DNA of 64,000 nt from an uncultured Holophagaceae bacterium. GTDB taxonomy: Bacteria > Acidobacteriota > Holophagae > Holophagales > Holophagaceae. The stretch lies in contig CAIZZF010000020.1 in assembly GCA_903937385.1 (NCBI GenBank), forward strand, positions 62,001-126,000, read 5' to 3'. A program made the translations under genes and the position numbers. The notes beneath the pieces are model-generated. The model made no database searches. It was not told the DNA's origin and was given only the letters and a program-made list of their open reading frames with translations. Shown here piece by piece: positions 16,203 through 22,777 of this stretch; position 1 is the stretch's first letter; the number at the start of each line of letters is the position of its first letter.

Positions 16203-17569
16203 GCGGGCTCGCCGACCTCATCCGCCGCTACGACCGCCCCGGCCCGCGCTACACGGGCTATCCCATGCCGCCGGTCTGGTCCGAGGACTTCCCGGAAGGC
16301 GAAGTTCTCGTGGCCCTGGACCGCGCCGACGCCCGCCCGGACGAGGCCCTGTCCCTGTACCTGCACATCCCCTTCTGCCCCCGGCGCTGCGCCTACTGCG
16401 GCTGCAACGTGGTGGTGAGCCCCCAGTACGATCCCGTGGGGGCCTACCTGGCGGCCGTGACCCAGGAGCTGGACCTGGTCTGCGCCCACCTCAAGGATCG
16501 CCGGAAGGCGCTGCAGCTCCACTGGGGCGGCGGCACGCCGACTTACCTGAAGTCAGCGGATCTGAAGCGGACCTTCAACCTGTTCAAGGAGCGCTTCGAG
16601 TTCCTGCCGGGGGCCGAGCTTGCCATCGAGGTGGACCCCACCTTCCTGGAGCCCGATCAGCTGCCCACCCTGCGGGAGCTGGGCTTCAACCGCGTCTCCT
16701 TCGGAGTGCAGGACCTGGATGAGGGCGTGCAGGCCCTGATCACCCGCGGCCAGACCTGGCAGCACACCCTGGATGCCATGCGCCAGTGCCGGGAGCTGGG
16801 CTTCGAGGGCGTGAACCTGGACCTGGTCTACGGCCTGCCGGGCCAGACCATGGACACCTTCCGCCGCACCCTGGAGTCCACGCTGGAGCTGTCGCCCTCC
16901 CGCATGGCCATCTACGGCTTTGCCTATCTGCCCAGCATCATGCCCTTCCAGCGCAGCATCCCCGCGGAGACCCTGCCCACGCCGGAGACCCGGCTGGACC
17001 TGCTGCTGCTGGCCTCGGAGGTCCTGGAGAAGGCCGGATACGTGGCCATTGGCATGGACCACTTCGCCCACCCCAGCGATCCCATGGCCAAGGCCGTGCT
17101 GGAGGGGCGCCTCATCCGCAACTTCATGGGCTACGCCGTGTCCGCGGGCTCGGACCTGCTGGGCTTCGGCCCCAGCGCCATCTCCAACGTGGCTGGGGTC
17201 TATGCGCAGAACGAGAAGATTCTCGCCAAGTGGGAGCGCAGCATCACCGACGGCCACCTGGCCATCCACAAGGGGCACCGGCTCTCCGAGGACGACGAGC
17301 TGCGGCGCTGGGTGATCCACCACCTCATGGGCCACTTCGAGCTGCGCTGGGATGAATTGAAGCAGCGGTTCGGCTTGGACGGTCCCGCCTTCTTCGCGGA
17401 CGCCGTGGCGCAGCTCCAGGAAGAGATCCCCCAGGGCACCGTGGAGCTGCGTCCCGAGGGCATCTTCATCACCCAGCTGGGCCGGCGCTTCGTGCGCAAC
17501 CTGGTCCAGCCCTTCGACGCCTACCTGGCTGGGCTCAGCGCCAAGACGGCCTTCTCGCGCACGGTCTGA
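16199..17569 (+). CDS. hemN: Oxygen-independent coproporphyrinogen III dehydrogenase (radical SAM)
   Basis: A 456-residue protein. YLHIPFCPRRCAYCGCN holds the radical-SAM C-x3-C-x2-C cluster plus the extra cysteine typical of true HemN (about residues 60, 64, 67 and 69). LHWGGGTPTYL, EVDPTFLEPDQL, NRVSFGVQDLDEGVQ and GIGMDHFAHPSDPMAKA-type motifs follow, and the length matches HemN rather than the shorter HemW. It decarboxylates coproporphyrinogen III to protoporphyrinogen IX without oxygen, which fits an anaerobic or facultative lifestyle. The start overlaps the hemE stop. Confidence 0.95.
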   Translation: MSGLADLIRRYDRPGPRYTGYPMPPVWSEDFPEGEVLVALDRADARPDEALSLYLHIPFCPRRCAYCGCNVVVSPQYDPVGAYLAAVTQELDLVCAHLKDRRKALQLHWGGGTPTYLKSADLKRTFNLFKERFEFLPGAELAIEVDPTFLEPDQLPTLRELGFNRVSFGVQDLDEGVQALITRGQTWQHTLDAMRQCRELGFEGVNLDLVYGLPGQTMDTFRRTLESTLELSPSRMAIYGFAYLPSIMPFQRSIPAETLPTPETRLDLLLLASEVLEKAGYVAIGMDHFAHPSDPMAKAVLEGRLIRNFMGYAVSAGSDLLGFGPSAISNVAGVYAQNEKILAKWERSITDGHLAIHKGHRLSEDDELRRWVIHHLMGHFELRWDELKQRFGLDGPAFFADAVAQLQEEIPQGTVELRPEGIFITQLGRRFVRNLVQPFDAYLAGLSAKTAFSRTV

Positions 17570-17590
17570 GCCCTCTCTGCGGGATCGGCA

Positions 17591-17618
17591 TTGTTTAAGC
17601 TTGCCTGTGGCCTATGTT
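17591..17618 (+). promoter_or_regulatory. Candidate sigma-70 promoter before the phosphatase-like gene
   Basis: TTGTTT at 17591-17596 and TATGTT at 17613-17618 are separated by 16 nt. The ~110-nt leader that follows can fold: AGCCCC-TGAAAG-GGGGCT and GCCTGG-GCTG-CCAGGC are seen between about 17655 and 17712. No known riboswitch was recognised. Confidence 0.35.
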
Positions 17619-17730
17619 TGGGGTGTGGAGGCCCGCCCAGCCGGGTTCGGATTCAGCCCCTGAAAGGGGGGCTCGGCCGGTGGTCTTTGCGAAGCCGCCT
17701 GGGCTGCCAGGCCAAGTCGCGGAGGGTCCC

Positions 17731-18231
17731 ATGTCCCGTGCCCTTTTCCTGCTGCTCCCGGCTCTGGTGCTCCAGGCCCAGGACTCTGTCATCCCCCGCG
17801 CCGTCGAGGTGCGCCCGGGAGTCTTTGTGCTGAAGGGACTCCCCAACGAGGACACCTGTGTCGCCCTGAAGAAGAACCGCTTCACCCACGTGGTGGACCT
17901 GCGGCGGGACGGCGAGCCCAGCATGAACTGCGAGGCGGAGTCGATCCGCATGCAGACGCTGGGCATCCAGTACCTCCGCTATGCGATCAATACAGCCCCA
18001 CCCGCGGGCGATTTTGACTTCCTGCGCAGCTTCCTGAAGGACCTCCCGAAGGGCTCCCGCGTGCTCTTCCACTGCGGCGACGGCAATCGCGCCGCCGCGG
18101 CGGTGTGCCCCTGGCTGGTGCTCGACAAGGGGATGCCCCTGGAAGAGGCCATCCGCGTGGCCAAGCGGGCCGGCCTCCAGCGCGCCGACACCGAAGAGGC
18201 CCTGCGGCGCTACCTCAGCAGCCGCGCCTAG
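17731..18231 (+). CDS. Secreted tyrosine-phosphatase-like protein
   Basis: A 166-residue protein with a signal peptide (ALFLLLPALVLQAQD) and a small phosphatase-like fold. GVFVLKGLPNEDT and THVVDLRRDGEPS resemble the early strands of DUF442/dual-specificity-type phosphatases. VLFHCGDGNRAAAAVCPWLV resembles the HC-x-n-R catalytic loop, but has four residues between Cys115 and Arg120. ATG 17731 follows GGAGGG and is preferred over an upstream ATG at 17614. It may act on periplasmic phosphoproteins or another thiol/phosphate substrate; catalytic competence is unproven. Its end overlaps the convergent membrane-protein gene by 4 bp. Confidence 0.7.
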   Translation: MSRALFLLLPALVLQAQDSVIPRAVEVRPGVFVLKGLPNEDTCVALKKNRFTHVVDLRRDGEPSMNCEAESIRMQTLGIQYLRYAINTAPPAGDFDFLRSFLKDLPKGSRVLFHCGDGNRAAAAVCPWLVLDKGMPLEEAIRVAKRAGLQRADTEEALRRYLSSRA

Positions 18232-19220
18232 AGCCGCAGCGGCGACAGGGCCATCCACACGCCCACGATGAGCGTGAAGATGACCGCCAGGAGCAGGGTG
18301 GTCCAGGCCAGGTGGGCCTGCAGGGTCGGCAGCACCGCCGTCAGGCTCTCCCGGTCTCGGAAAAAGGCCAGGGCGCCGACGCCGAGGCCGGCGATGGCGC
18401 CGCCCAGCAGGGTCGCGTAGAGGGGATAGCCCACGAAGCCATACTCCCGCTGCAGCAGGCAGAAGGGGCAGTGGTGCGTGGGCAGCTCGTAGATGTAGAG
18501 GCAGAAGAACGAGATCAGCGCGGTCACGGCCACCAGCAGAAAGGTCAGGCTGAGGGCCGAGAACAGGCCGCCACCCCGGCGGAAGCGCAGCAACAGGAAG
18601 CCGGCCCCCAGCAGCGCCGCGAAGGTGCCCCAGAAGACCGGCTGCATGAGCCGGGGCGGCAGGCCCGCCAGCTCGGCGGCGAAGCCCTGGCGCCCCTGGC
18701 CGAAGAGGCTGCCGCAGCAGGAGGTCATCACATCCGCCTTCAGGCCCGTGAGGTAGCTCAGCTGCAGCCAGGTCTCCGTCAGAACCAGGGGCACCAGGAT
18801 CAGCAGCAGCAGGTATTTCGGGCGGATCAGCGGGTAGTCGTAGCCCTGGGTATCCGCGCGGTGCAGCACGAGCCAGACCCCCGCCAGCAGGCAGGTAGCG
18901 ACCTTCATCAGCAGGGTGGGGTAGCCGTAGGCATTGACTGCCAGGGAGCCGGCGGCGCACATGGCGCCCACGAACTGGTTGTGCAGGCCTTCCGCCGTGA
19001 AGATGAACAGGAACAGGGAGAGGATCTGGATCAGCAGGGCGTTGGCGACAAGGGTGGACACCAGGTAGGTGCGCCGCTCCAGATCCAGCTGCACCTCGCT
19101 GCCGCTGCGCAGGTCCCAGCCCCGGAGGATCCGGAAGCCCTGCCAGCCCGCCGCGGCCAGCAGCAGGCTGACGATGCCCGAGGCGACCAGTAGGGCCAGG
19201 ATGCCCGGGTGCTGGATCAT
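18228..19220 (-). CDS. Polytopic membrane protein with DsbB-like CPFC-x3-QR motif
   Basis: A 330-residue protein with about eight hydrophobic segments. Two cysteine pairs stand out: TSCCGS (Cys168-Cys169) and THHCPFCLLQREYGFVGYP (Cys251 and Cys254). The latter reads like the C-x2-C-x3-QR quinone-reactive motif of DsbB-type thiol oxidases. HNQFVGAMCAAGSLAVN adds another cysteine. Its start overlaps the ABC ATPase stop by 4 bp, and it closes an operon with an FtsX-like permease, a small protein and a NosL-like protein. I infer a thiol-redox or metal-handling role at the inner membrane; the family has no function I can name. Confidence 0.75.
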   Translation of the reverse strand: MIQHPGILALLVASGIVSLLLAAAGWQGFRILRGWDLRSGSEVQLDLERRTYLVSTLVANALLIQILSLFLFIFTAEGLHNQFVGAMCAAGSLAVNAYGYPTLLMKVATCLLAGVWLVLHRADTQGYDYPLIRPKYLLLLILVPLVLTETWLQLSYLTGLKADVMTSCCGSLFGQGRQGFAAELAGLPPRLMQPVFWGTFAALLGAGFLLLRFRRGGGLFSALSLTFLLVAVTALISFFCLYIYELPTHHCPFCLLQREYGFVGYPLYATLLGGAIAGLGVGALAFFRDRESLTAVLPTLQAHLAWTTLLLAVIFTLIVGVWMALSPLRL

Positions 19221-19936
19221 GTTTCCGACACCACGCGGCCATCCCGCATCTCGACCACCATGTCCGCCAGGTCGGAGTCGTAGACGATGGGGTCGTGGCT
19301 GGTGATGAGCAGGGTCTTGCCCGCATCCTTGAACTGGCTCATGAGGTCCATGAACTCTTCCGAGAGCCGGGAGTCTAGGTGGGCTGTGGGCTCGTCCGCG
19401 ATGATCACTGCGGGATCGTTGATGAGGGCCCGGGCGATGGCCACGCGCTGGGCCTCGCCCCCGGAAAGCCGGTCCACGGAGGAGCGCAGGTGCCGCGCCA
19501 GGCCGAGACTCTCGAGGCGCGCCACGGCCCGGGCCTCCACGGCGCGAGGATCCTCCCCCGTCGGGTAGGTGGGCAGCAGGACGTTCTCCAGGACCGAGAT
19601 GCCCCGGACCAGGTTGAACTGCTGGAAGATGAATCCGAAGGTGCGGCGGCGGATGGCCGTGAGGAACCGTTCCGGCAGGCTGGTGATCTCCAGCGCTTCC
19701 GCCGGGGCCAGGTGGGGCAGGGCGTCCCCGGCCAAGCCGTGCAGGTGGATCCGGCCAGAGGTGGGCCGGGCCATGCAGCCGATGAGGGTGAGCAGGGTGG
19801 TCTTGCCAGAGCCGCTGGGCCCCTTGAAGACCGTGAGGCGGGCGGCGGGGATGCTGAGGGTGACCCGGTCCACGGCGGTGAAGGGGGTGGCCAGCCCGGC
19901 CTGGTAGGTCTTCACGACCTGGGAGAGCTCGATCAT
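19217..19936 (-). CDS. ABC transporter ATP-binding protein (LolD/MacB/FtsE type)
   Basis: A 239-residue ATPase: Walker A GPSGSGKTTLLTLIG, a Q-loop in TFGFIFQQFNLVRGISVLEN, signature LSGGEAQRVAIARALINDPA, Walker B AVIIADEPTAHLD and H-loop LLITSHDP. These are the features of the subgroup that works with FtsX/MacB/LolC-type permeases, which extract or remodel periplasmic and membrane substrates rather than import. It lies 2 bp after the permease stop and overlaps the next gene, so assembly with that permease is very likely. Confidence 0.92.
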   Translation of the reverse strand: MIELSQVVKTYQAGLATPFTAVDRVTLSIPAARLTVFKGPSGSGKTTLLTLIGCMARPTSGRIHLHGLAGDALPHLAPAEALEITSLPERFLTAIRRRTFGFIFQQFNLVRGISVLENVLLPTYPTGEDPRAVEARAVARLESLGLARHLRSSVDRLSGGEAQRVAIARALINDPAVIIADEPTAHLDSRLSEEFMDLMSQFKDAGKTLLITSHDPIVYDSDLADMVVEMRDGRVVSET

Positions 19937-19938
19937 GG

Positions 19939-21075
19939 TCAGGACCTCATGGCCGCGTCGGGGTCCACTGTGGCCGCACGCCAGGAGGGCACCAGGGTGG
20001 CGGCGGTGTAGGGCAGGACCGTGAGGAAGAAGAGGACCGTGAGCTGGTAGCCGTCCAGCGCCGGGATCAGTCGGAAGCGGGGGAAGAGCACGGACCAGCC
20101 CTTCAGGGCGTGCTCGAAGAGCGAGGCCGAGAAGAAGAAGACGTGCGCGTAGGCCAGCAGCACGCCGGTCAGGAAGGCGGTCACGGAGATGACAGTCCCC
20201 TCCCAGAACTTCAGCAGCAGGACGTCCGAGCTCTCCCAGCCCAGGGACTTGAGCACGCCGATCTCCTTGCGCTCCTCGGCGGACAGCCCCGTGGCCTTGT
20301 CCCAGGCGAAGATGATGAAGGACAGCACGGCGGAACCGAGGACCACGACCATGAGCCCGCCGCGCCAGTCGAAGACCGCCTCGTAGGTGCGCAGGATCTC
20401 CGATTTGAGGATGGGCCGGCTGTCCGGGAACAGCTCGACGATCTTGGCCGCGATGGTGGGCAGCTCGCGGGGGTTGCCGGCCTGGATCGCCAGGTCGGTG
20501 GCGAGTCCCTCGGGAAAGTGGAAGAGGGCGCGGACATCCTTGGGCGCCATGAGGACGAGGTCCGAGGAGACCAGCTCCGAGGACTCGGGCAGCACCTTCT
20601 GGATGCTGAAGAGGGTGGACTGGCCGTCATAGCCGCGCAGGGGAATCAGGTCGCCCTCTTTGACCCGCATGCTGCGGGCGACGCCCTGGCCGATCCAGAT
20701 GGCGTCCGGGGCCAGGGCCGCGTCCTCCGTGGCCAGCACGGTGAGGTTCCCGCCGAAGACCGGGTCGTAGTAGTAGCCCCAGAGGCGCGCCTGCACCTCG
20801 TCCACCCCGCGGATGCTCCGGATGGCCTCCACCTGGGCCAGGGGCACGGGATCGTGGCGGCCCGCCACCATGCGCTGCACGACCATGTCCGGCGCCTGGG
20901 CGAGCAGCTCGTGGGCTTCGCGCTTGAGAGCCTGGACGAAGAAGACCAGCGACGCGATCACGAACACCACCAGCGTGTAGACGCTGATCAACGCGAGGTT
21001 CCGTCCCTTCCGCCGCAGCAGCGACGAGAGGGCGAAATCAAGGATGTTCCGGTACCGCTGGAGGGAGGGGCGCAT
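19939..21075 (-). CDS. FtsX-family ABC transporter permease
   Basis: A ~378-residue protein. One N-terminal membrane segment (LALISVYTLVVFVIASLVFF) precedes a periplasmic domain of about 200 residues. Three C-terminal membrane segments follow, including GLMVVVLGSAVLSFIIFAWD and KEIGVLKSLGWESSDVLLLKFWEGTVIS, the FtsX/MacB-fold signature. The protein ends ATLVPSWRAATVDPDAAMRS. The ATG at 21075 is likely; an in-frame GTG at 21111 is the alternative. The gene overlaps the end of the preceding small ORF. With the adjacent ATPase it should form a mechanotransmission-type complex rather than a classical importer. Confidence 0.88.
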   Translation of the reverse strand: MRPSLQRYRNILDFALSSLLRRKGRNLALISVYTLVVFVIASLVFFVQALKREAHELLAQAPDMVVQRMVAGRHDPVPLAQVEAIRSIRGVDEVQARLWGYYYDPVFGGNLTVLATEDAALAPDAIWIGQGVARSMRVKEGDLIPLRGYDGQSTLFSIQKVLPESSELVSSDLVLMAPKDVRALFHFPEGLATDLAIQAGNPRELPTIAAKIVELFPDSRPILKSEILRTYEAVFDWRGGLMVVVLGSAVLSFIIFAWDKATGLSAEERKEIGVLKSLGWESSDVLLLKFWEGTVISVTAFLTGVLLAYAHVFFFSASLFEHALKGWSVLFPRFRLIPALDGYQLTVLFFLTVLPYTAATLVPSWRAATVDPDAAMRS

Positions 21076-21364
21076 GGGGACTCGGAAAGGCGGGCGGGGC
21101 GAGCAGGGCACCGGAGGGGAAGTGGTCCAGGGCCATGGGGTGGTCCTGGAAGGCCGCGTGGCGGTCCGCCATGGCGGGATGCCGGGTGTAGCGGGCCTCG
21201 GTGAAGAGGCAGAGGTCCGTGAGGCCCAGCTGCTTCACCAGCTCGGCGCTGGGCTGGCGGCGCGAGGCCGCCGTGCGCTCCTGGGCCCGAGCGTGGATGA
21301 GCATGGCCAGGAACAGCGCCGAGAGGGCGCCGGTGACGGCCAGGCAGAGGGTGGACTTGCGCAT
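21038..21364 (-). CDS. Small membrane-anchored protein of unknown function
   Basis: A 108-residue ORF between the NosL-like gene and the permease, overlapping the permease start by about 38 bp. It has one N-terminal membrane segment or signal anchor (LAVTGALSALFLAMLIHARA). A soluble part includes LGLTDLCLFTEARYTRHP and HPMALDHFPSGALLAPP, and a proline-rich tail follows. I recognise no named family. Position, overlap and a sensible membrane anchor argue that it is real and part of the ABC module. Start ATG 21364 was preferred over the longer 21391 frame because it begins with a good signal anchor (MRKSTL). Confidence 0.62.
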   Translation of the reverse strand: MRKSTLCLAVTGALSALFLAMLIHARAQERTAASRRQPSAELVKQLGLTDLCLFTEARYTRHPAMADRHAAFQDHPMALDHFPSGALLAPPAFPSPHAPLPPAVPEHP

Positions 21365-21404
21365 CAGGCGGACCTCGGGAGGGTGTCCCACCCCAGGATA
21401 CCTG

Positions 21405-21884
21405 TCACTCCAGGTCCTTCAGCGTGCCCAGGTTGATTTCCGAGAAGCCCAGCACCTTCTTGCCGTGGTGGTCCTTGAGGAAGTCCCGGGCTCCGGCCTC
21501 GGTGCCGAAGGGCACCAGCTCCTTGCCCATGGGACCCATGATGTCGCTGCCCAGGACGAAAAAGGCCTTCCGGGCCTCCGTGGGCTTCAAGGCGTAGTAG
21601 TCCCGCACCTGGATGGCGGTGATGTCGGTGGCGGCCCGCTTCGGGGCGTAGCGCTTCAGGTCCAGCAGGTAGGTGAAGAGGTCCTTGGGGCCGTCGAACC
21701 AGGCCTGGCTGCCATCCCGGAAGGTGACCACCGCGGCCCAGTCGGGGAAGTTCGCCACGACCATCCCGCACACGGCGCAGTTGCCCTTGGGCACGGGGCC
21801 CTTGGCACCGGCGCCTGGCTTCGTGGGGATGGCCGCGAGGCCCGAGGCCAGCAGGAGAGCAAGGAACAGGCGGGTGCTGGGCAT
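21405..21884 (-). CDS. NosL-like periplasmic copper-binding protein
   Basis: A 159-residue protein with a signal peptide (LFLALLLASGLAAIPT). GNCAVCGMVVANFPDWAAVV matches the NosL-type C-x2-C-G-M metal motif (Cys36, Cys39, Met41). FRDGSQAWFDGPKDLFTYLL and AFFVLGSDIMGPMGKELVPF are also NosL-like. NosL proteins bind Cu(I) and support nitrous-oxide reductase copper-site assembly, but no nos genes are in this window. No lipobox cysteine is present at the signal cleavage site, unlike classical NosL lipoproteins. It is the first gene of the minus-strand module ending at 18228, suggesting copper delivery through the ABC complex (inference). Confidence 0.8.
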   Translation of the reverse strand: MPSTRLFLALLLASGLAAIPTKPGAGAKGPVPKGNCAVCGMVVANFPDWAAVVTFRDGSQAWFDGPKDLFTYLLDLKRYAPKRAATDITAIQVRDYYALKPTEARKAFFVLGSDIMGPMGKELVPFGTEAGARDFLKDHHGKKVLGFSEINLGTLKDLE

Positions 21885-22114
21885 CGGGGCTTCCTTCCAG
21901 AGGAAGCCTGATTCTAGCGGGGGGTTGAGGAAATACCGCCCTTGAAGCTCACGTCAGAGGCCCTGTCCCGGCGCCGAGGTTCTTGTGTTGACATTTGATT
22001 TATCCTAGTCGATGTCCGGCTACAGTGAATCTGGACAGGGTAGGTGGCCCCTGTGCAAAGCCTTCAGAAGAAGGCTACCCTCGCTGGACACGCCCACCTG
22101 AATTGAGACCCCTG

Positions 22115-22777
22115 ATGACCTCGGAACAGACGCACAGGCTGGTGATCGCGGAGGACCACACCATCCTCCGGGAGGGGCTGAAGGCGCTGCTGAGCACCCG
22201 GGCAGACCTGGAGGTGGTGGGGGAGGCCACGGACGGTCGGGAGGCGGTGCGGGCCGTCCAGGAGCTCAATCCGGACCTGATCCTGCTGGACCTCTCCATG
22301 CCCAGGTCCAATGGCCTGGAGGCGCTCAAAGAGATCAAGCGGCTGAGCCCCCAGACCAAGGTGCTGGTCCTGACCGTGCACAAGACCGAGGACTACGTCT
22401 TCACTGCCCTCCAGGCCGGGGCCGACGGCTACGTGTTGAAGGACTCTTCCGCGTCCGAGCTGATCCTCGCCGTGCGCAGCGTCCTGAGCGGCGAGCGCTA
22501 CCTGGGTCCCGCCATTGCGGGCACGGTGGTCTCTGGCTACCTGGGCTCCCGGGACGGGAAGCCGCTCCGGCCCAGCTTCGACGACCTCTCCACCCGGGAG
22601 CGCGAGGTGCTGAAGCTCATCGCCGAGGGCTACCGGACCAAGGACATCGCGGAGTACCTCTGCATCAGTCCGAAGACCGTGGAAAAGCACCGCGCGAACC
22701 TCATGGACCGCCTGAACCTCCACACGGTGTCGGCCCTGACCACCTACGCCATCGAGAAGGGCCTGGTCACGAGCTAG
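22115..22777 (+). CDS. NarL/FixJ-family response regulator
   Basis: A 220-residue regulator. The receiver domain has the acidic pocket IAEDHTILREG, phospho-acceptor Asp59 in LILLDLSMPRSNG, threonine in VLVLTVHKTED and lysine in GYVLKDSSASEL. The LuxR-type helix-turn-helix is LSTREREVLKLIAEGYRTKDIAEYLCISPKTVEKHRANLM, of which residues KTVEKH form the recognition helix. ATG 22115 starts the receiver; the open frame upstream is not conserved in character. A TTGACA box lies at 21988 but I see no matching -10. It converges on and overlaps the kinase gene by 11 bp, so the two are a likely pair transcribed toward each other. Confidence 0.92.
   Translation: MTSEQTHRLVIAEDHTILREGLKALLSTRADLEVVGEATDGREAVRAVQELNPDLILLDLSMPRSNGLEALKEIKRLSPQTKVLVLTVHKTEDYVFTALQAGADGYVLKDSSASELILAVRSVLSGERYLGPAIAGTVVSGYLGSRDGKPLRPSFDDLSTREREVLKLIAEGYRTKDIAEYLCISPKTVEKHRANLMDRLNLHTVSALTTYAIEKGLVTS

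Noticed and set aside
17633..17730. Possible riboswitch in the leader of the phosphatase-like gene
   Set aside because: Hairpins exist, but no conserved core of c-di-GMP, TPP, glycine, fluoride or other classes was recognised.
21988..22016. TTGACA box before the NarL-type regulator as a promoter
   Set aside because: The -35 box is perfect but the sequence 17 nt downstream (GATGTC) is not a credible -10.
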